Shown piece by piece: positions 51,871-64,000 of a DNA stretch of 64,000 bases (position 1 is the first letter of the stretch; each line of letters starts with the position of its first letter). Below the pieces are notes generated by a model. The model was given only the letters and a program-made list of their open reading frames with translations, ran no database searches and was not told the DNA's origin. A program made the translations under genes and the position numbers. The DNA comes from Petunia secreta (Eukaryota; Streptophyta; Magnoliopsida; Solanales; Solanaceae), in the NCBI GenBank assembly GCA_029990175.1, contig JARKIP010000053.1, positions 14,774,001 to 14,838,000 on the forward strand, given 5' to 3'.

Positions 51871-54800
51871 AAATTAATGTATTACCAAATTATTTTATAA
51901 ATTAAGAATTAAGATCCAATTATCTACAAATGCCCCTATTTCAAGTCGGGGTTAAACTTGTTGATATTTGAAGACTACACTTGATGAAATTTCCTTATTT
52001 ATGTTGGCCGTTTTCAATTAATTATCATAAAATTGGCTACTTAATTGATAAGCTATGGAAAACTGGCTATATCCCGATAAGCAGCTCACACCAGGGCTAT
52101 TGGTTAGCAAGTTGTATCTAAAATTGGCTGTGTTCCAGATAGGAGTCCTAAAGGTGGCTGTCGATCAAAATTTCTCCAAAGTTACGTCTCGCCAAAATCG
52201 AGCAAAACAAGCTGCCATATCACCCTTCAAAATCCATACTCATTCACCGCTTTCCTAGCTTCTATGCATTTGAGATATGTCCAATCAGTTGTAGGAGTCC
52301 TGATTGACCTCCAACTGTGACTCTTTTGAGTCCAACTTGAACAAGGGAATGCTAAGCCGCCTCATTATATCTAGAAAAAAGAAGACTTTAACGTAAATCA
52401 TCACATTACTTTGTATGCTCTTCCTCTATCCAAAAGATGAAGTTTGGAGCTTATGAGATCTTAGGCTTCCTTCATGTAGCCTCAAATTCTCTTATCGCAT
52501 GAATACATTTGCTATCCTTTATTTTCTTGCTTTGTTCCACTACGCAAAAGTAAACTTAGCTGCTTGTGTGTTCGGGAACTACCTCGAGATATTCTTTTTT
52601 TATCATGTATTCACAAAATTGTTGAAATATTTTTTCTTTCAAGAAAACAAGATAAAGTTTTCCAACATGCTCGCTCTCGTGAAAAGATTTAGTCCTTTTA
52701 TCTACAAAAGCCACCAAAGATTAGTTCTTGACTCAATCTGAGTCCATGTAAATAAATAAGCTTGCGGACGTTCACACATGTTTCACTTTAAATGACTTTT
52801 GCTTGACCCCTACCCTTTTAACGAAAGCTACGAGTGACTAATACCTTTTTCATGATTTGGATACATGTGCATAGCTTTGGAGATGAAAGTTAGCACATTC
52901 ATAACCTGTTACACTTTAGATGGAATTTGCGTATCTTTTTCCATATGCTTGCTACTACTTTGTAGGAGTTAATCCTTTCAATATTCGAATCCATGTTAAT
53001 AGTCACTATAATTCTTCGTGTGCATGGAAAAGAATCTTTGTGTGCTTTGGAGCCTTTAGGTGCTTATATCGGAAGTACTTAATTTAGGTGTATCCTTAAA
53101 ACAACCACAATACCACATAGAGCAAAACATAGCAGAATAAGTAATTTTATTTTGCTCTTCTTTTGTTTCGCTGCCATGCATGTCTTCTTTCTTGTTTGTC
53201 TTTGGTTGTTTAACCTTCTTCTCCTTGGTAACTCGCAGAAATATGTCTTGAAGTTTAATAAGTCGAAGGCCAATATTAGACTTTAAATACTTGCACCATT
53301 TTTGAGCTTATGGTTGTGTCTTCATGTCCACAAAGAAAATATAGACACTGATGTCTCCTTGAAGGTGTACTGCTTGCCTCTTTTAGTTTTTATTGTGTTT
53401 TTTTTGGGAACTATAGTATTTTGCAAGAAAATTCGCTCTAGCTTTTAATACAGAGACCAAGTTGTAGGACTATTTCTTTCTCTTTCTCCTTGGTCGTCCT
53501 GTTGCTAGCTTTTGCCTCGTCCTAATTTCTTACGTACTCCATTATTTGCAGCCAGCAAGAAAAAAGTCAATTTTCCCGATTATGCACTGTTAGTGTAACT
53601 CTTTTTTACATGGTCAGGAAAGGTTGACTGGCAATAGCCGGTTACTCTCACTTATGTCAGTTTTTTTATTTTTCTTTTTTATATTTTAAAAATCAATTCT
53701 TGATTACCTCACTCTCTCCCCTCCTTAGTCATCGGGCCTTCAGATTTCCTTTCTATGTACATATTCTCTCCCCTATATTCCCCAACTATGGGTTTGGATC
53801 TTATTCTATATGAAATCATAGAAGACTCTAATTCAATTTCAGAGATTATTAGTTATTACACTGATTTTTGGGAGAGGTTATATGCTGCTAGAGAGACTAT
53901 ACTAGATCCGTGGATTGCGACTACTTGAGATTTACACCTATAGCTTTCAGATAGAGATTATTACGAAGTGCTTACTAGTCGGCTTTCCCATCTCAGATCT
54001 CATTTTTTCACAGTTCGATATGTTAAATTTCAATTTTTTTTTTTTTGGGTGATTGTTTCAATCTTTGTATGATATAACAGAGAGTGATTGGGAAAACTTC
54101 AGAGAGATCTTCTTTCAACACTTTTATTCCCATCTCTATGCTAATTATCAATGTTGATACTATTAATTTGTTCATTCAATTGGTTATCTTATCACTTAAA
54201 TCCTATTATTCTTATTTTGTATGATGTTGCAAACCATTAGTTCTTGGTTCCCTAGTGTTGCTAGATTTGTCGTGATTGTTTCTGTGAATTAACTGCATGT
54301 ATGAATTTGGCCTTGGTATGTCTAGTTAAATCAATTGAAAGCGTAACTGTGTCCAGTTTTTCAACAACCCTATGGCGCATCTTGGAGTTGGTTCGAGTTC
54401 ATCATTGTTTTCTACCCTTTTGTTAGAGTTGCACTGTTTACTACATTATGTTTGCTGCTCGCTTTCTCATCCTTTCTAGCAACATAGGTGATGGGATAGT
54501 GATGATTAGCTAAGGGGGATTGGAAGCCAGTTCACTGATGCATTAATTCAAGCACCAAAATATCTTATTTTTTTCTCAAGCTACAATAGTTGGTGTATTA
54601 ACTATACCAATGTTTGATCCTTTATAAAAATCATTAACCTTGACCTACATATGTTTCTGTTTAGGTTATGTTGTAGGTGTTACCTTAGTATGGCAGAATG
54701 TGAGTCTGCTAATAACACTGATATTTGCACTGAGTGTTGTTATGGAGCATTGGTACAAGTTTTTGGAATGAGTTTGGCTTGCATTGGTTCAATCCCTTAC

Positions 54801-55689
54801 AAATTAAATGATGCCTACAGCTGCTAGATTTTGTGTAAAGTGCAGAGAAACAAAACAAAGATGTGGCATCCAATATCCAGCGACATCGTTTGGAACATAT
54901 GGAGATACATATCGAAGATGTTTATATGATGAATCAAGCTCAATTTTTCTATATTGAAGAGCCACAGAAACTTAAGCAATATTGCAGAATAAAATTTAGT
55001 CATAGGGACTATTTCTGCGAACAAAAGAATATGTTGCAAATCTCATCATATCTGTTTTTATTTCATTGAATTACACTTAAGTAAGATGGCCAAGGTAAAA
55101 CCTCAAGTTCACCAGCATAATTCAGTAGTTATACAGAAAACATCTATGCATGTGTGAGATCCAACAAACTAGTGAATAGAAAAAATATTGCAATTGCAAG
55201 GATTTTTTGAATACATAACACAACTAACATATATAGCTCAAAACTTGAGTTTAAACTACCACGATACATCCATCTCTCCACTCGTCTTTTCACATTTTGA
55301 AGCTCCATTAGTTCACCAACAATTATAGATTAGAAATCTTATTTATATGGGTATGAAGCAGCTCTCATCAAGTCCTGAAAATATATATTCAAAAGACATT
55401 TAACATGAATTATATACCTATAAATAATACTATATAAATAGACAGGAACAAGCAAACCTACAGTAAACGAGGTAGGATATCCATCTCCAATTGGTTTAAA
55501 GAAAAAATAATTAAAACGAAAAATAAAAATGAATTCCTTAGTAAAAATTATGAGGTACATGAAAATAAAAGAGCATTTTACCATTGTAGGAGCTGCACTA
55601 AATGGTGTTTCTGTACCTTTACATTGCACTTCAGCTTTAGAGCTTTAGCTGCATATTAAATGAAAGTTACAAAAGTAATTGTCAATAAT
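51869..55689 (+). other. intergenic DNA without recognised genes
   Basis: About 3.8 kb, moderately AT-rich, with only short open frames (longest about 80 codons, at 52499-52741) that lack family features. A small ATG-initiated frame at 53788 encodes about 45 residues of no known kind. I see no LTR ends or terminal inverted repeats that I could support. Confidence 0.5.
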
Positions 55690-56885
55690 TATGCATCAAA
55701 AAAATTGAAATTACCTTGCTCCCTTGCATTTCTTTGTGCTTATGATTTTCCCTTTTGCTTTTTGAGAAGAACTCTTTTTGACCTTCCGAGAACTTTCCAA
55801 ACCACCTTTCATTCTCAAAGATCGAGGAAGTCCTTTATTAGCCGCGCGCGGAGGGTCCAGCAAAGTAATGTTTTGACTCTGTTCACCTAAGTTTAATTCC
55901 ATATTAGATTCATTGACTTGACCACCGCATACATTATTATCCTCAAACTCATTAGGAAGTTCATCAAGCTCTTTGAACAGTGCAATAATTTTTCATATGC
56001 AAATTTATAATGCTTCTCAGATCGTGTAGCTTGTTCAGAATCCCAAGAGAATGCACCATAATGTTATTGAACCATACAGTGGAAGGTTTCAAATTATGTT
56101 GTTCATGTGAAACGTCAAGCAACTTTTCTTTGGTTGAAAAAATGGTCCAGCGATCTAGTAGATAACATGGTGGAAGTGAATGGATTTGTCTCTTTATAAA
56201 TACCATCAGAACATGCCTACATAAAATTCCCATGAATTCAAACTTATGACAAGAAAAAACAACATTTTATAAATCAAGATTCATTCGAATAATGTATTCC
56301 GATTTTTGTTGTTGAAACTCATGAACTTTATAGACGTTCATCCCATCCTTAACCTCAATCTTTTTTTAAACAAATTTTTGAGACATAATCAATTCTTCTT
56401 GGAATATCTTGAACATTTTTCTAGTATATGCTTTCGCTGCTTCATCCTCCATAGGATATAATTTTCAACTTAGGTTTTGAATCTTTTGTCTTAAAATCCT
56501 TCTCCCTTACTTTATCATACCTAACATCAACAACTTTATCATATTTCGCTACAAAAATACTCATTGGTGTGCTAGAGTTAAGATAATCCTTAAAGAATTT
56601 ATTCATACTCTCACTTCTTTGAGTTGTTGACATTCCAGCACAAAAGTAGTCCCCACATATGCTGGAATCCATTTCTCATGAATTTTATGTATCCTTCACA
56701 ACCAACTATTTTCCTCCAAATTGTACATTTTCATCAAATCCCTCCAAGTAGTTTCAAATTCTTCTGGAGTGGTTGTCTCATATAAACACTTACTAAATTT
56801 TGACTTGAAATCAGCAAACTTGTTATACACATGACTTAGATATCAAGGAGCTTCTTTAGTATATGCCACATACAAAAGTGATGAG
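55690..56885 (-). pseudogene. FAR1/FRS-like (MULE-derived) pseudogene
   Basis: Reading on the minus strand from the right: FCMWHILKKLLDI and LYETTTPEEFETTWRDLM of the MULE transposase-like domain; FCAGMSTTQRSESMNKFFKD; the SWIM zinc finger end CHKFEFMGILCRHVL followed by LPPCYLLDRWT; and the C-terminal LLDPPRAANKGLPRSLRMKG. This order is that of FAR1-related sequence proteins, transcription factors derived from Mutator-like transposases. The pieces lie in different frames and are split by stops (for example before NVVFSCHK and within LLDI-stop-V), and the N-terminal FAR1 zinc finger is absent. It is a decayed, 5'-truncated copy of an FRS gene or of a MULE; these cannot be told apart without terminal repeats. 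Confidence 0.82.
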
Positions 56886-59658
56886 CACTATTGAAATGAC
56901 CTTAGGTAGTTGTTTTAGGAGATAGAATTTCGGTTGGCGTGTCAATAATTTTAAAATCTTTGTAAGGTCCATTAGGACTTATCTGTAAAATTTGAGCTAA
57001 ATCGGACCTCGCTTGGTAGGTATCAGAAGAAAGTTTCAGTTTCCGTTGTCGGTAAATCATAAAAAGAGGTTTTCGAGCTTGATTTTTGGTGAATGAGTTC
57101 CAGTTCAAAATCTGAAAGCGTCGTTAGCTTTGTATGGTCATTTGTGACCTGACTGAATTTTCGGATGTGAATTTCAATGTCGTTTGGATTGTTTCCACTA
57201 AAATGCCGAATGTTAATAATTTGATCTCTTTCTGTTTAATTTGTATCTTGAGCTTCAGGAATTTGATTCGAGATCCGCCATAGCGAGTACGTCACATAAA
57301 TTTTATATAACTTGCTTGAGAAATTTGGAATTATTTCGAGTTTCGTAGGGTTCCATTTTAATTTTCGTCACGAAAACAAAAAAAAAAGAAAAAGAAATGA
57401 AATGAGAGGAGGTGGGGATAACATTTCCAGCAAAACAAGAACAGAAATGAGAAACGAGAAACATAAAGCAAAAAACGTAAAGAGAGGAAGAAAAAGGGAA
57501 AGGGAAGGAGAAAAAAAAAAGTAGATTTTTTAGCCCGAAACTTTCAGTTAATGATTTTAATTCATTATTTTCGTTTATTACATGTGTTTGAATATATTTT
57601 AACGGTAGAAATCAGGATATAGTTGAAAGGGTAATTGGACCCCAATAATAGAATTGATTATACATTCGAACTCAGAGAAGTATGGGCAACCAGTAAATGT
57701 AATTTATTTAGAGTTTGGTTATGTGATTTTAAACCTTGTACATAGGCCTGGACTGCATATTGCCTATGCAAATCGGGTGTAAGGTTTCTTATCGGATTGT
57801 TCTAAGATGTAAAGTAATGAAGGCTTTAGCCTTATGTGATATATTTTTCTGTTTAATGAACATAATGGGATCGTTTGAAAATGAATCAAAAGGACAGAGC
57901 AGTTGTTGAGTAGCAGCGTTAACTGTGGAACGAGGTAAGTGATTATATCCATTTCTTTGGTGGCCTTTGGCCTTATGGATATTCTACCACGTGTTCCTTA
58001 TGTGTGTAGCTGCCGATAGGCGTACTTATTACGCCTTAACTTTGGATTTACATTGTATTTTTTTTGTTATGCCTTGTTGTTGGTATTGCATTGAGCATAA
58101 AAGCATTGTACTCTTGATGTGAGCTTGATATGTACTTCCTAGCTGTCGATGAGGGTCCAGCACCGATAAAAGGTTATTGCATCATCCTTGCATCATATTG
58201 AGTGTAGGAGGATTCTGTCCTAGGAGCAGGAGGATTCCGCTCCTTGCATCATATTGAGGGTATGAGGATTCCACCCTAGAAGCAGGAGGACTCCACTCTT
58301 TGCATCATATTGAGGATAGGAGGATTCCGTTCCGGAGTAGGAGGATTCCGCTCCATCCATTTGGCACATGTAACTCCATTGTATCATACTGCATACATTC
58401 TATTTCATTACACTGGTTGCTGTGTATTGTGTGACTATTGTGCTGTGTTTTGTGTATGCGGTATGTATACCATGTTGTGGACATATTTCAGTTTGCTTAT
58501 ATGTTTCTGGCTATCTTGTGTCCCTAGTTGGTTTATATGCTTTAGTTGCATGCATTTTTGGTTCTATGAACTGCTCTGGCAGGATACTGAGGCGTTCGAG
58601 GTAGTAGACCTAAGTATTTCTTCTTCCCTTATATGTGAGTAAGATTTGATTCTTCTGATCGATTTGGAAATGATTTGTCTTATCATGTTTCCATGATTTC
58701 GTTGGATGTAGTCTATTAAGAATCAATTGCAGTAGAGGGGTGAGCTTCTGGTAGGATTTATTTCTGGCATTTGTGAGACCCCTACTAGTTTATCTGGTCT
58801 AAATGTGAGAGATTTGGCAGTATTTGTCGGTATTGTCTACCTGGCATTTTGTTGTGCCACCTCCTGTTATTATGTCAAATCAGTTTACCTCTCTTCTCGA
58901 AATTCCGTGTTGGTTGGATGATGAAATTCTAATTCATTACCATCAGAAAGTGTCATTGTTTCTTCCGGTTTAAAGTGTATATCCTCTTGGTTCGAGACGC
59001 TAGTAGAGTCATGATATTCTATGAGTTTATCTTAATTACAAAAGGATTTTTTGGTAAATTGTCAGAGTTTCCTTCTATTGGGAGGTTAAATTGGCATGGA
59101 TGTTGTTCCATAAAGCTCATTTAATATCTATTTCTTCAATTGCGGTTCTTTGGCTAGCTTGACTCATAAGTAGTCTAGCTTTGGCACATGTAACTCCATT
59201 GCATCATACTGCATACATTCTATTTCATTACACCGGTCTGTGCATTGTGTGGCTATTGTGCTGTATTTTGTATATGCGGTATGTATACCCTGTCGTGGAC
59301 ATATTTCAGTTTGCTTATATGTTTCTGGCTATCTTATGTCCCTAGTTGGTCTATATGCTTTAGTTGTATGCGTTTCTGGTCTATATCTGCTTTGGTCTAC
59401 ATGCTTTAGTTGTATGCGTTTCAGGTCTGTATTTGCTTAGCTCTTCACCCTAGCTAGCTATCCTATTCTTTGAGGTGGCCAGTCTGCCCCACTTATTGAG
59501 TCCTTTTGACTCACCCTTGTTTGTTGTTTGTTTCTTGTCTATTTATTTTGTTTCGGCAGGTTCGCTCCAGGATTGGGTTCGCCACGTTGTAAAGAGCGAA
59601 GACGACTTCAACTGTCAGGGTGAGCCAGCATTTATTTAGGATGGCCACCAATTTTATA
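56886..59658 (+). repeat. decayed non-coding repeat, probably gypsy LTR-derived
   Basis: No gene. Internal repeats include three units of roughly 60 bases on GCATCATATTGAG...GGAGGATTCCGCTCC (58190-58350) and a direct duplication of about 200 bases (58364-58562 and 59182-59380). The end of this stretch (GAGCGAAGACGACTTCAACT) and the GAGGATTCCGCTCC words are of a type I associate with LTRs of chromovirus-type gypsy elements of nightshades. I could not find its ends. It is cut on the right by the minus-strand Ogre/Tat-like element. Confidence 0.5.
58364..59380 (+). repeat. direct duplication of about 200 bases (two copies, 0.6 kb apart)
   Basis: Copies at about 58364-58562 and 59182-59380 both begin GGCACATGTAACTCCATTG and share CATATTTCAGTTTGCTTATA near the end. 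By eye they are about 90% identical. The 0.6 kb between them is unrelated. Confidence 0.8.
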
Positions 59659-60355
59659 TGTCGTATCCTATTTTTACCCGAACCGGTTAAAGTTCGAAAT
59701 AGGACTTGACTTATCGGGTAACTCAGGGGTAAAGAGTTGGAGTCACCACCTAACATATTTTTTAACTAGGCGTATTAGGGCACCTATTTTGTTTCTAGCC
59801 AATTTTGACAATAACTCCGAAACTTAGTCTACGAACCAGAAATTCTAGGTAAGATGTTCAAGTTAACTCGAGAGGAAGGGTTAGGCACCTCCCAACCTCC
59901 ACGAAATGTGGTTACTGGCCGGGCTTTATAATTGGGATTCAAACTAGAACTAAACGATGTATAAGTTGGGCATAAGAAATTAAAAGTGAATAAAAATAGT
60001 CTTTTCTACTAATTTCTTCCTTAGAGAATTGCACCTAGAAAAATAAAGCAAATTAGTTAGTATGTCAAAAATAAATTAATAACAATAACGAAATGAAAAT
60101 TAAGTGAAGGTAGTGCAATTTAAAAGGTGTTTTCAGAGCGTCGTCTTCAAAATTGAACCTCGCAAAAATGTTTAAATGAGTTAGTAAAATAATAATAAAG
60201 TAAGAATAATAATAATAATAATAATAATAATAACTAATAATAATAAAATATTTTTCTTCAAATTGTTCTTTTCCAAAATATATTGTCGTTTCTCAACCAA
60301 TTTTACCTCGCAAAAATATAAAGAAAATGAGTTAGTAAAAATAATAATAACAGTA

Positions 60356-60441
<86 letters not shown>

Positions 60442-62591
60442 AATAATAATAATAATAGTAGTTTAAAATGAAGGGGAAAGGGATTTTTATAAAACTGTAG
60501 GCTCGGGTATGTATGAATTGGATAGAGGTTAGGGACGTCGGTACGGCTGCAAACACGCCGATCGGTCGTGTTGCCATGCCAAGTGCCGGTCCCACCACTC
60601 CATCACCGGCTCGTTTTGCAATTACGGCTCATACAAGTAATCATCGCCTTTTTGTTTTAGGGACATGGGTATGGGACTGTTCAAGTGTAGCAGAATGTTC
60701 AAATTAGTCCCGAGGCTTCAATATATGCAAATATATTTCTCATTGCCCTTAATTGGTGTAACATCCGTCAATTCCTTGTATATCCGTCAATTCAATATGT
60801 GTAGGCCTCAAATTAAGAAATATTTTCATAGGCCAAATTCAGTGCATACCGTGTAATGTTTAAATCTGCAAAACTCAGGAAATCACTCAACCCAAAGAAA
60901 TAAGAGGATAAATTTTACAACAGGACCAACAACTAATGTCAAAAGGCTCAACACAAATATTCACATGTCCAAAATAATATACAGTGAACAGGGTCAGTGA
61001 AATGAGACAAACGGGTCAGGAACACCTGACACCAACATCATCTTCAACACGACAAAACAGCAGGTCGAAACAGAATCCAGGCCAAACTCCGGCCTCGCAA
61101 TCCCTGCAAAATGAATATCCAAGGGAGAGGCAAGTGATACCTATTCAAAGAATTAATAAGGAACATTAATCCAAAATGATCTAATCGACGCCGACTGTTG
61201 AACCAAATTTCTGGTGAAACAATAGCACACAAATAGAGCGGCGTTCGAGGATGGCGGAGGAGCGACACCGGCTAGGTAGTGGCGTCACTGCGACTCCGGT
61301 GGTGGTGATGCCTTTTCCCCTGACCCGTTTCTTATGACCCCGATCTCTGATTTCACTGGTTGCCATTTGATTTTGTACGGGTATGCGTGTATGTGTTTCG
61401 TACTGTGGGTATTGATTCTGATGTCAGTTTATGTGAGGAAGGAGGAGGGTGGTGTGTTTGGAGAAGATGGCGATGGGGTTTTTGGGAGGAGACGAAGGTG
61501 GATCTGCTGATCTGATGTTGTATGTACTGTATATCGTTTGGTTCGTTTCTGTATGTATGGAGTTTTTGGTATTGCAATGTGTCTTGGAGGTATGGTGATG
61601 GAAAGAGATGCCTGTCTTTTTGTGTATATGCGATGGTATGTATATGTGTATTTGGGGGAGAAGACTTTGGAGTGTTTACTGTGCGTGTGTGTATTTTTAT
61701 GTGTGTTTAGATGTTGGTGTAAATGAGGAGGAGGATAAGGGTACTGATGTTGGGGTGGTCTGCTGATGTATTCCCTATATGAATCCAGATAGAGAGCCCC
61801 CTTTTACAAAGATGAGTCATGCCAAATAAAGGAAAAGAATTAGAATATAGCCGTTGGGGATTTTAGGCATAATTGAAGGGATTTGAAAAAGATTAGGGGA
61901 GTGATTTTTGGGATTTGATTATAATTGAAAGATTGAGGGAGCGATTAAGAGAAGGATGAACTTGGACTGGTTTTAGGAAGAGGGGTATGTAAAGGATGTA
62001 CCTGGACCCTTCGTTGTCTAGGTTCAAGATGTAAGTAAGAATTTGAATATGAATTTGGACAACTATGTCACGATTATAAAAAATAAAATTGGTAGGGGAC
62101 AGACAAAATTGGACTAATAATTAAATTAATAACTGCAAAATAAATAAAGATATAAATACGTATATATACTGTATAGAATAAGACAAATAAAAAGCGAAAT
62201 GCACACACACAAAAGTAAATTAAGATACAAATTAAATTAATTAAATATAAATAACCACGAAGTTGTTTTGGCTGTAGTTTTTCCAGGTTGGGTAAATTTC
62301 TTTCGAAATGTCAATATTTATTAAATGCATTAAATTGCACAAAAAGTCACAATTATCTATTAAATGTTATAATTGCACTAGAATTTGCACAAACAGACAC
62401 ATTTTGACAAATAACCTATACGATGCAAAATTACGTAATATAGCCACATTTAAGTATGTAATATATAAGTAATGTATAATACACATAAATGTATGATTTC
62501 TAATGCACATTTTGCATAAATAGTCGAATTGCACCTTTAAGTTAAATTATAGCTAATTTTAGGAAAAAATAGACAAAATTGGGTGTCAATA
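59659..62591 (-). mobile_element. 3' LTR of a minus-strand Ogre/Tat-like element (2.9 kb)
   Basis: On the minus strand it starts TATTGACACCC (expected TGTTGACACCC, so the TG is mutated) after a polypurine tract and ends near TACGACA at 59659. The end region matches, in reverse, the ends at 10600-10834 and 31000-31227 (words TAGGCGTATTAGG and AACCAGAAATTCT). The start matches 18865-18940. It is thus the same family as the second element, in opposite orientation. Trinucleotide runs at 60190-60457 correspond to the TTA tract of the other LTRs. Confidence 0.8.
60356..60457 (+). repeat. (ATG)n followed by (ATA)n microsatellite
   Basis: About 28 ATG units, then about five ATA/AAT units, inside the LTR. 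It produces meaningless poly-Met and poly-His frames. Confidence 0.93.
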
Positions 62592-62605
62592 GCTGGCCCT
62601 CTTTG
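62592..62605 (-). other. polypurine tract of the minus-strand Ogre/Tat-like element
   Basis: On the minus strand AAAGAGGGCCAGC precedes the LTR; it has one change from the AAAGAGGGGCAGC seen in the two plus-strand elements. Confidence 0.75.
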
Positions 62606-63590
62606 CCCGGGGATGATGAAAGAGTTTTCGGGCAAAGATAGTTGACGGTGTAGCCAATTTTGTCACAACTGGTAGGCAGAATGATTAAAAAGGGAAAGTG
62701 GGAGTTTTAGGGTGTTTTTAGCCGAACCTTGCCTACACATCTCGGGTTTCACGAGAATCAGGCCGTGTGTAGTTCTAGAATGGCATGTTGCCTGTGTGGG
62801 ATGCTTATGACGCACGATTTTGGATGTCAAGAGTAAATTTCTCAGAGTATGCAAAGTTTACATTCGTGTATGTTTTGCCTTTTGGCAAAATAAATGAAGA
62901 ATAAAGCAAAGGTATTATCGATGGTGAAATAACATCGATAGATCGAGCGTGGAAAAAGAGGCTTATAATCATTCTAGTTATGAAAACGTGGTGCGCTACA
63001 CATCCATAAAAAGGAGTTTATATGTACATAGTTTCCACTTCGTCTCGATAAATGACTAAACTCGCCTTCAATATTGCCTTGACCGAACTGGGAAGAATTT
63101 GGGAAGCGAATTTTATAAATGTACACGATTCAAATAGATGGGCACGATTAAGCACAAAAACACGCACGATTGACGTAGATGGGCACGAATAGGAAGGAAT
63201 ATGAAGCTAACGCCCAATCGACAAGGAAGGATTAGGTAGACCGCTGGTGCGAGTACGGAACCGTAGCTTTGAGCGATTTAGAACTTGGCAAAATAGGTAG
63301 CTTGAGGGTGTAGCAGTAGCATTGTCTATAGGATTAGGCCTTTTGAACTGGGTCTTGGGATGATGTTTTGAGGTATATTTGAGGCTTTGTGGTTGCACAA
63401 TTGGTAGTGATTTTGGGAGCAGGCGTGAGAGTATGGCGCGGGGGTTTGTCGAGAGATCGGGGAGTACCCCGCAGCAAAGTCATGATAAATGCAATAGATA
63501 TAAAGATAAAGATAAAGTAAACTTCCCTGTTGAGCTGAGTGGTTGTTTTGTCTTATGCTTGTTTGATTGATGTCTCATCCACATATGCGA
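62606..63590 (-). other. 3' non-coding interior of the minus-strand Ogre/Tat-like element
   Basis: Matches 17880-18850 in reverse, including the ATGTAGGCAA-type word (here diverged) and the TAAAGATAAAGATAAAG repeat at about 63500-63518. No gene. Confidence 0.7.
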
Positions 63591-63612
63591 ACCAAGTATC
63601 TTCCCACTGCTA

Positions 63613-64000
63613 TGCCCACCGACGCGGACCTTACTCTGTTGCAAATTATTGTCATGTTCACTACTGCGAACCCTATATATCTGCCGATGCAGATTCTATG
63701 CTTCTCAAATTGATGTCATGTCCAGCGACGCGGACTCTATATATCCGCCGATATGGATTCTATGCCTGTCATGTCCACCGATACGGACCCTATGTATCCA
63801 CCGACATGGATTCTATAGCTGTTATGTCCACCGATGCGGACTCCGTATATCCACCGATATGGATTCTATGCATGTCATGTCCGCCAATGCGGACCCTATA
63901 TATCCACCAACATGGATTCTATGCTTGTCGTGTCCACCGACATGGATTCTATGCATCTCATGTCCACCGATGCGGACCCTATATATCCACGGACGTAGAT
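63613..64000 (-). repeat. tandem repeat of about 54 bp, continuing beyond the window
   Basis: Units alternate CCACCGATGCGGACCCTATA with CCACCGATATGGATTCTATG and GCATGTCATGT. About seven copies are visible. The two half-units resemble each other, so the repeat probably grew from a shorter unit of about 25 bases. It sits in the same relative place (interior side of the LTR) as the arrays in the other Ogre/Tat-like elements. Confidence 0.85.

Noticed and set aside
53788..53928. A 45-codon ATG-started ORF in the intergenic region
   Set aside because: Too short, no recognisable features and no promoter or splice context to support it.
60263..60598. ORFs with poly-Met and poly-His runs on the two strands
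   Set aside because: Translations of the (ATG)n microsatellite.

Overview
The window looks like a gene-poor, repeat-rich intergenic region of a flowering plant. A member of the nightshade family is my best guess, from the style of the LTR families and of the endogenous pararetrovirus; that is inference, and no host gene here fixes the species. I see no intact single-copy host gene. Almost everything is LTR retrotransposon sequence nested several layers deep, plus one endogenous pararetrovirus, a decayed FAR1/MULE-type transposase-like pseudogene, minisatellites and microsatellites.

Layout. 1-9028: 3' part of an Ogre/Tat-like Ty3-gypsy element (two gag-like regions, no pol, a 30-bp minisatellite, polypurine tract, 3.8-kb 3' LTR starting TGTTGACACCC and ending TTCAACA). 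It inserted into the 5' LTR (9029-10834 retained) of a second Ogre/Tat-like element whose interior (10835-18864) holds only the ORF1-type protein gene, broken by two stop codons, and three tandem-repeat fields. The 3' LTR of that element (18865-19569 and 29328-31227) is split by a complete Sirevirus-type Ty1-copia element (19570-29327; 805-bp LTRs, TATTC target duplication, about 99% LTR identity by eye). The copia element carries gag, pol (broken) and an intact third ORF. 31228-32343: 5' end of a minus-strand gypsy element (B), which sits in the reverse transcriptase region of another minus-strand gypsy element (A; 32344-33752 and 41656-43508). Element A is also split in gag by a 7.9-kb gypsy element (33753-41650; target duplication CATAT) that has gag and protease but no recognisable reverse transcriptase or integrase. 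That element is itself split between gag and protease by a 1.4-kb solo LTR (37245-38659; target duplication AGGAG).

43509-46072 is AT-rich intergenic DNA. 46073 to about 51.8 kb is an endogenous caulimovirid: coat-protein part, a long open protease/reverse transcriptase/RNase H frame, two further ORFs, and a promoter/leader region running into a (TA)n tract. 51869-55689 shows nothing I recognise. 55690-56885 (minus) is a FAR1/FRS-like pseudogene. 56886-59658 is decayed non-coding repeat DNA. 59659-64000 is the 3' LTR and 3' interior, on the minus strand, of another element of the second Ogre/Tat-like family, ending in a roughly 54-bp tandem repeat.

The strongest unexplained signals are two short near-palindromic words spread through retrotransposons. 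GGAAC-N-GKTCC and close variants occur about twenty times along the Sirevirus, in LTRs, coding regions and spacers. RGGCGCTCCGCCY occurs more than two dozen times in the gag-protease gypsy element and in the unrelated solo LTR inside it.
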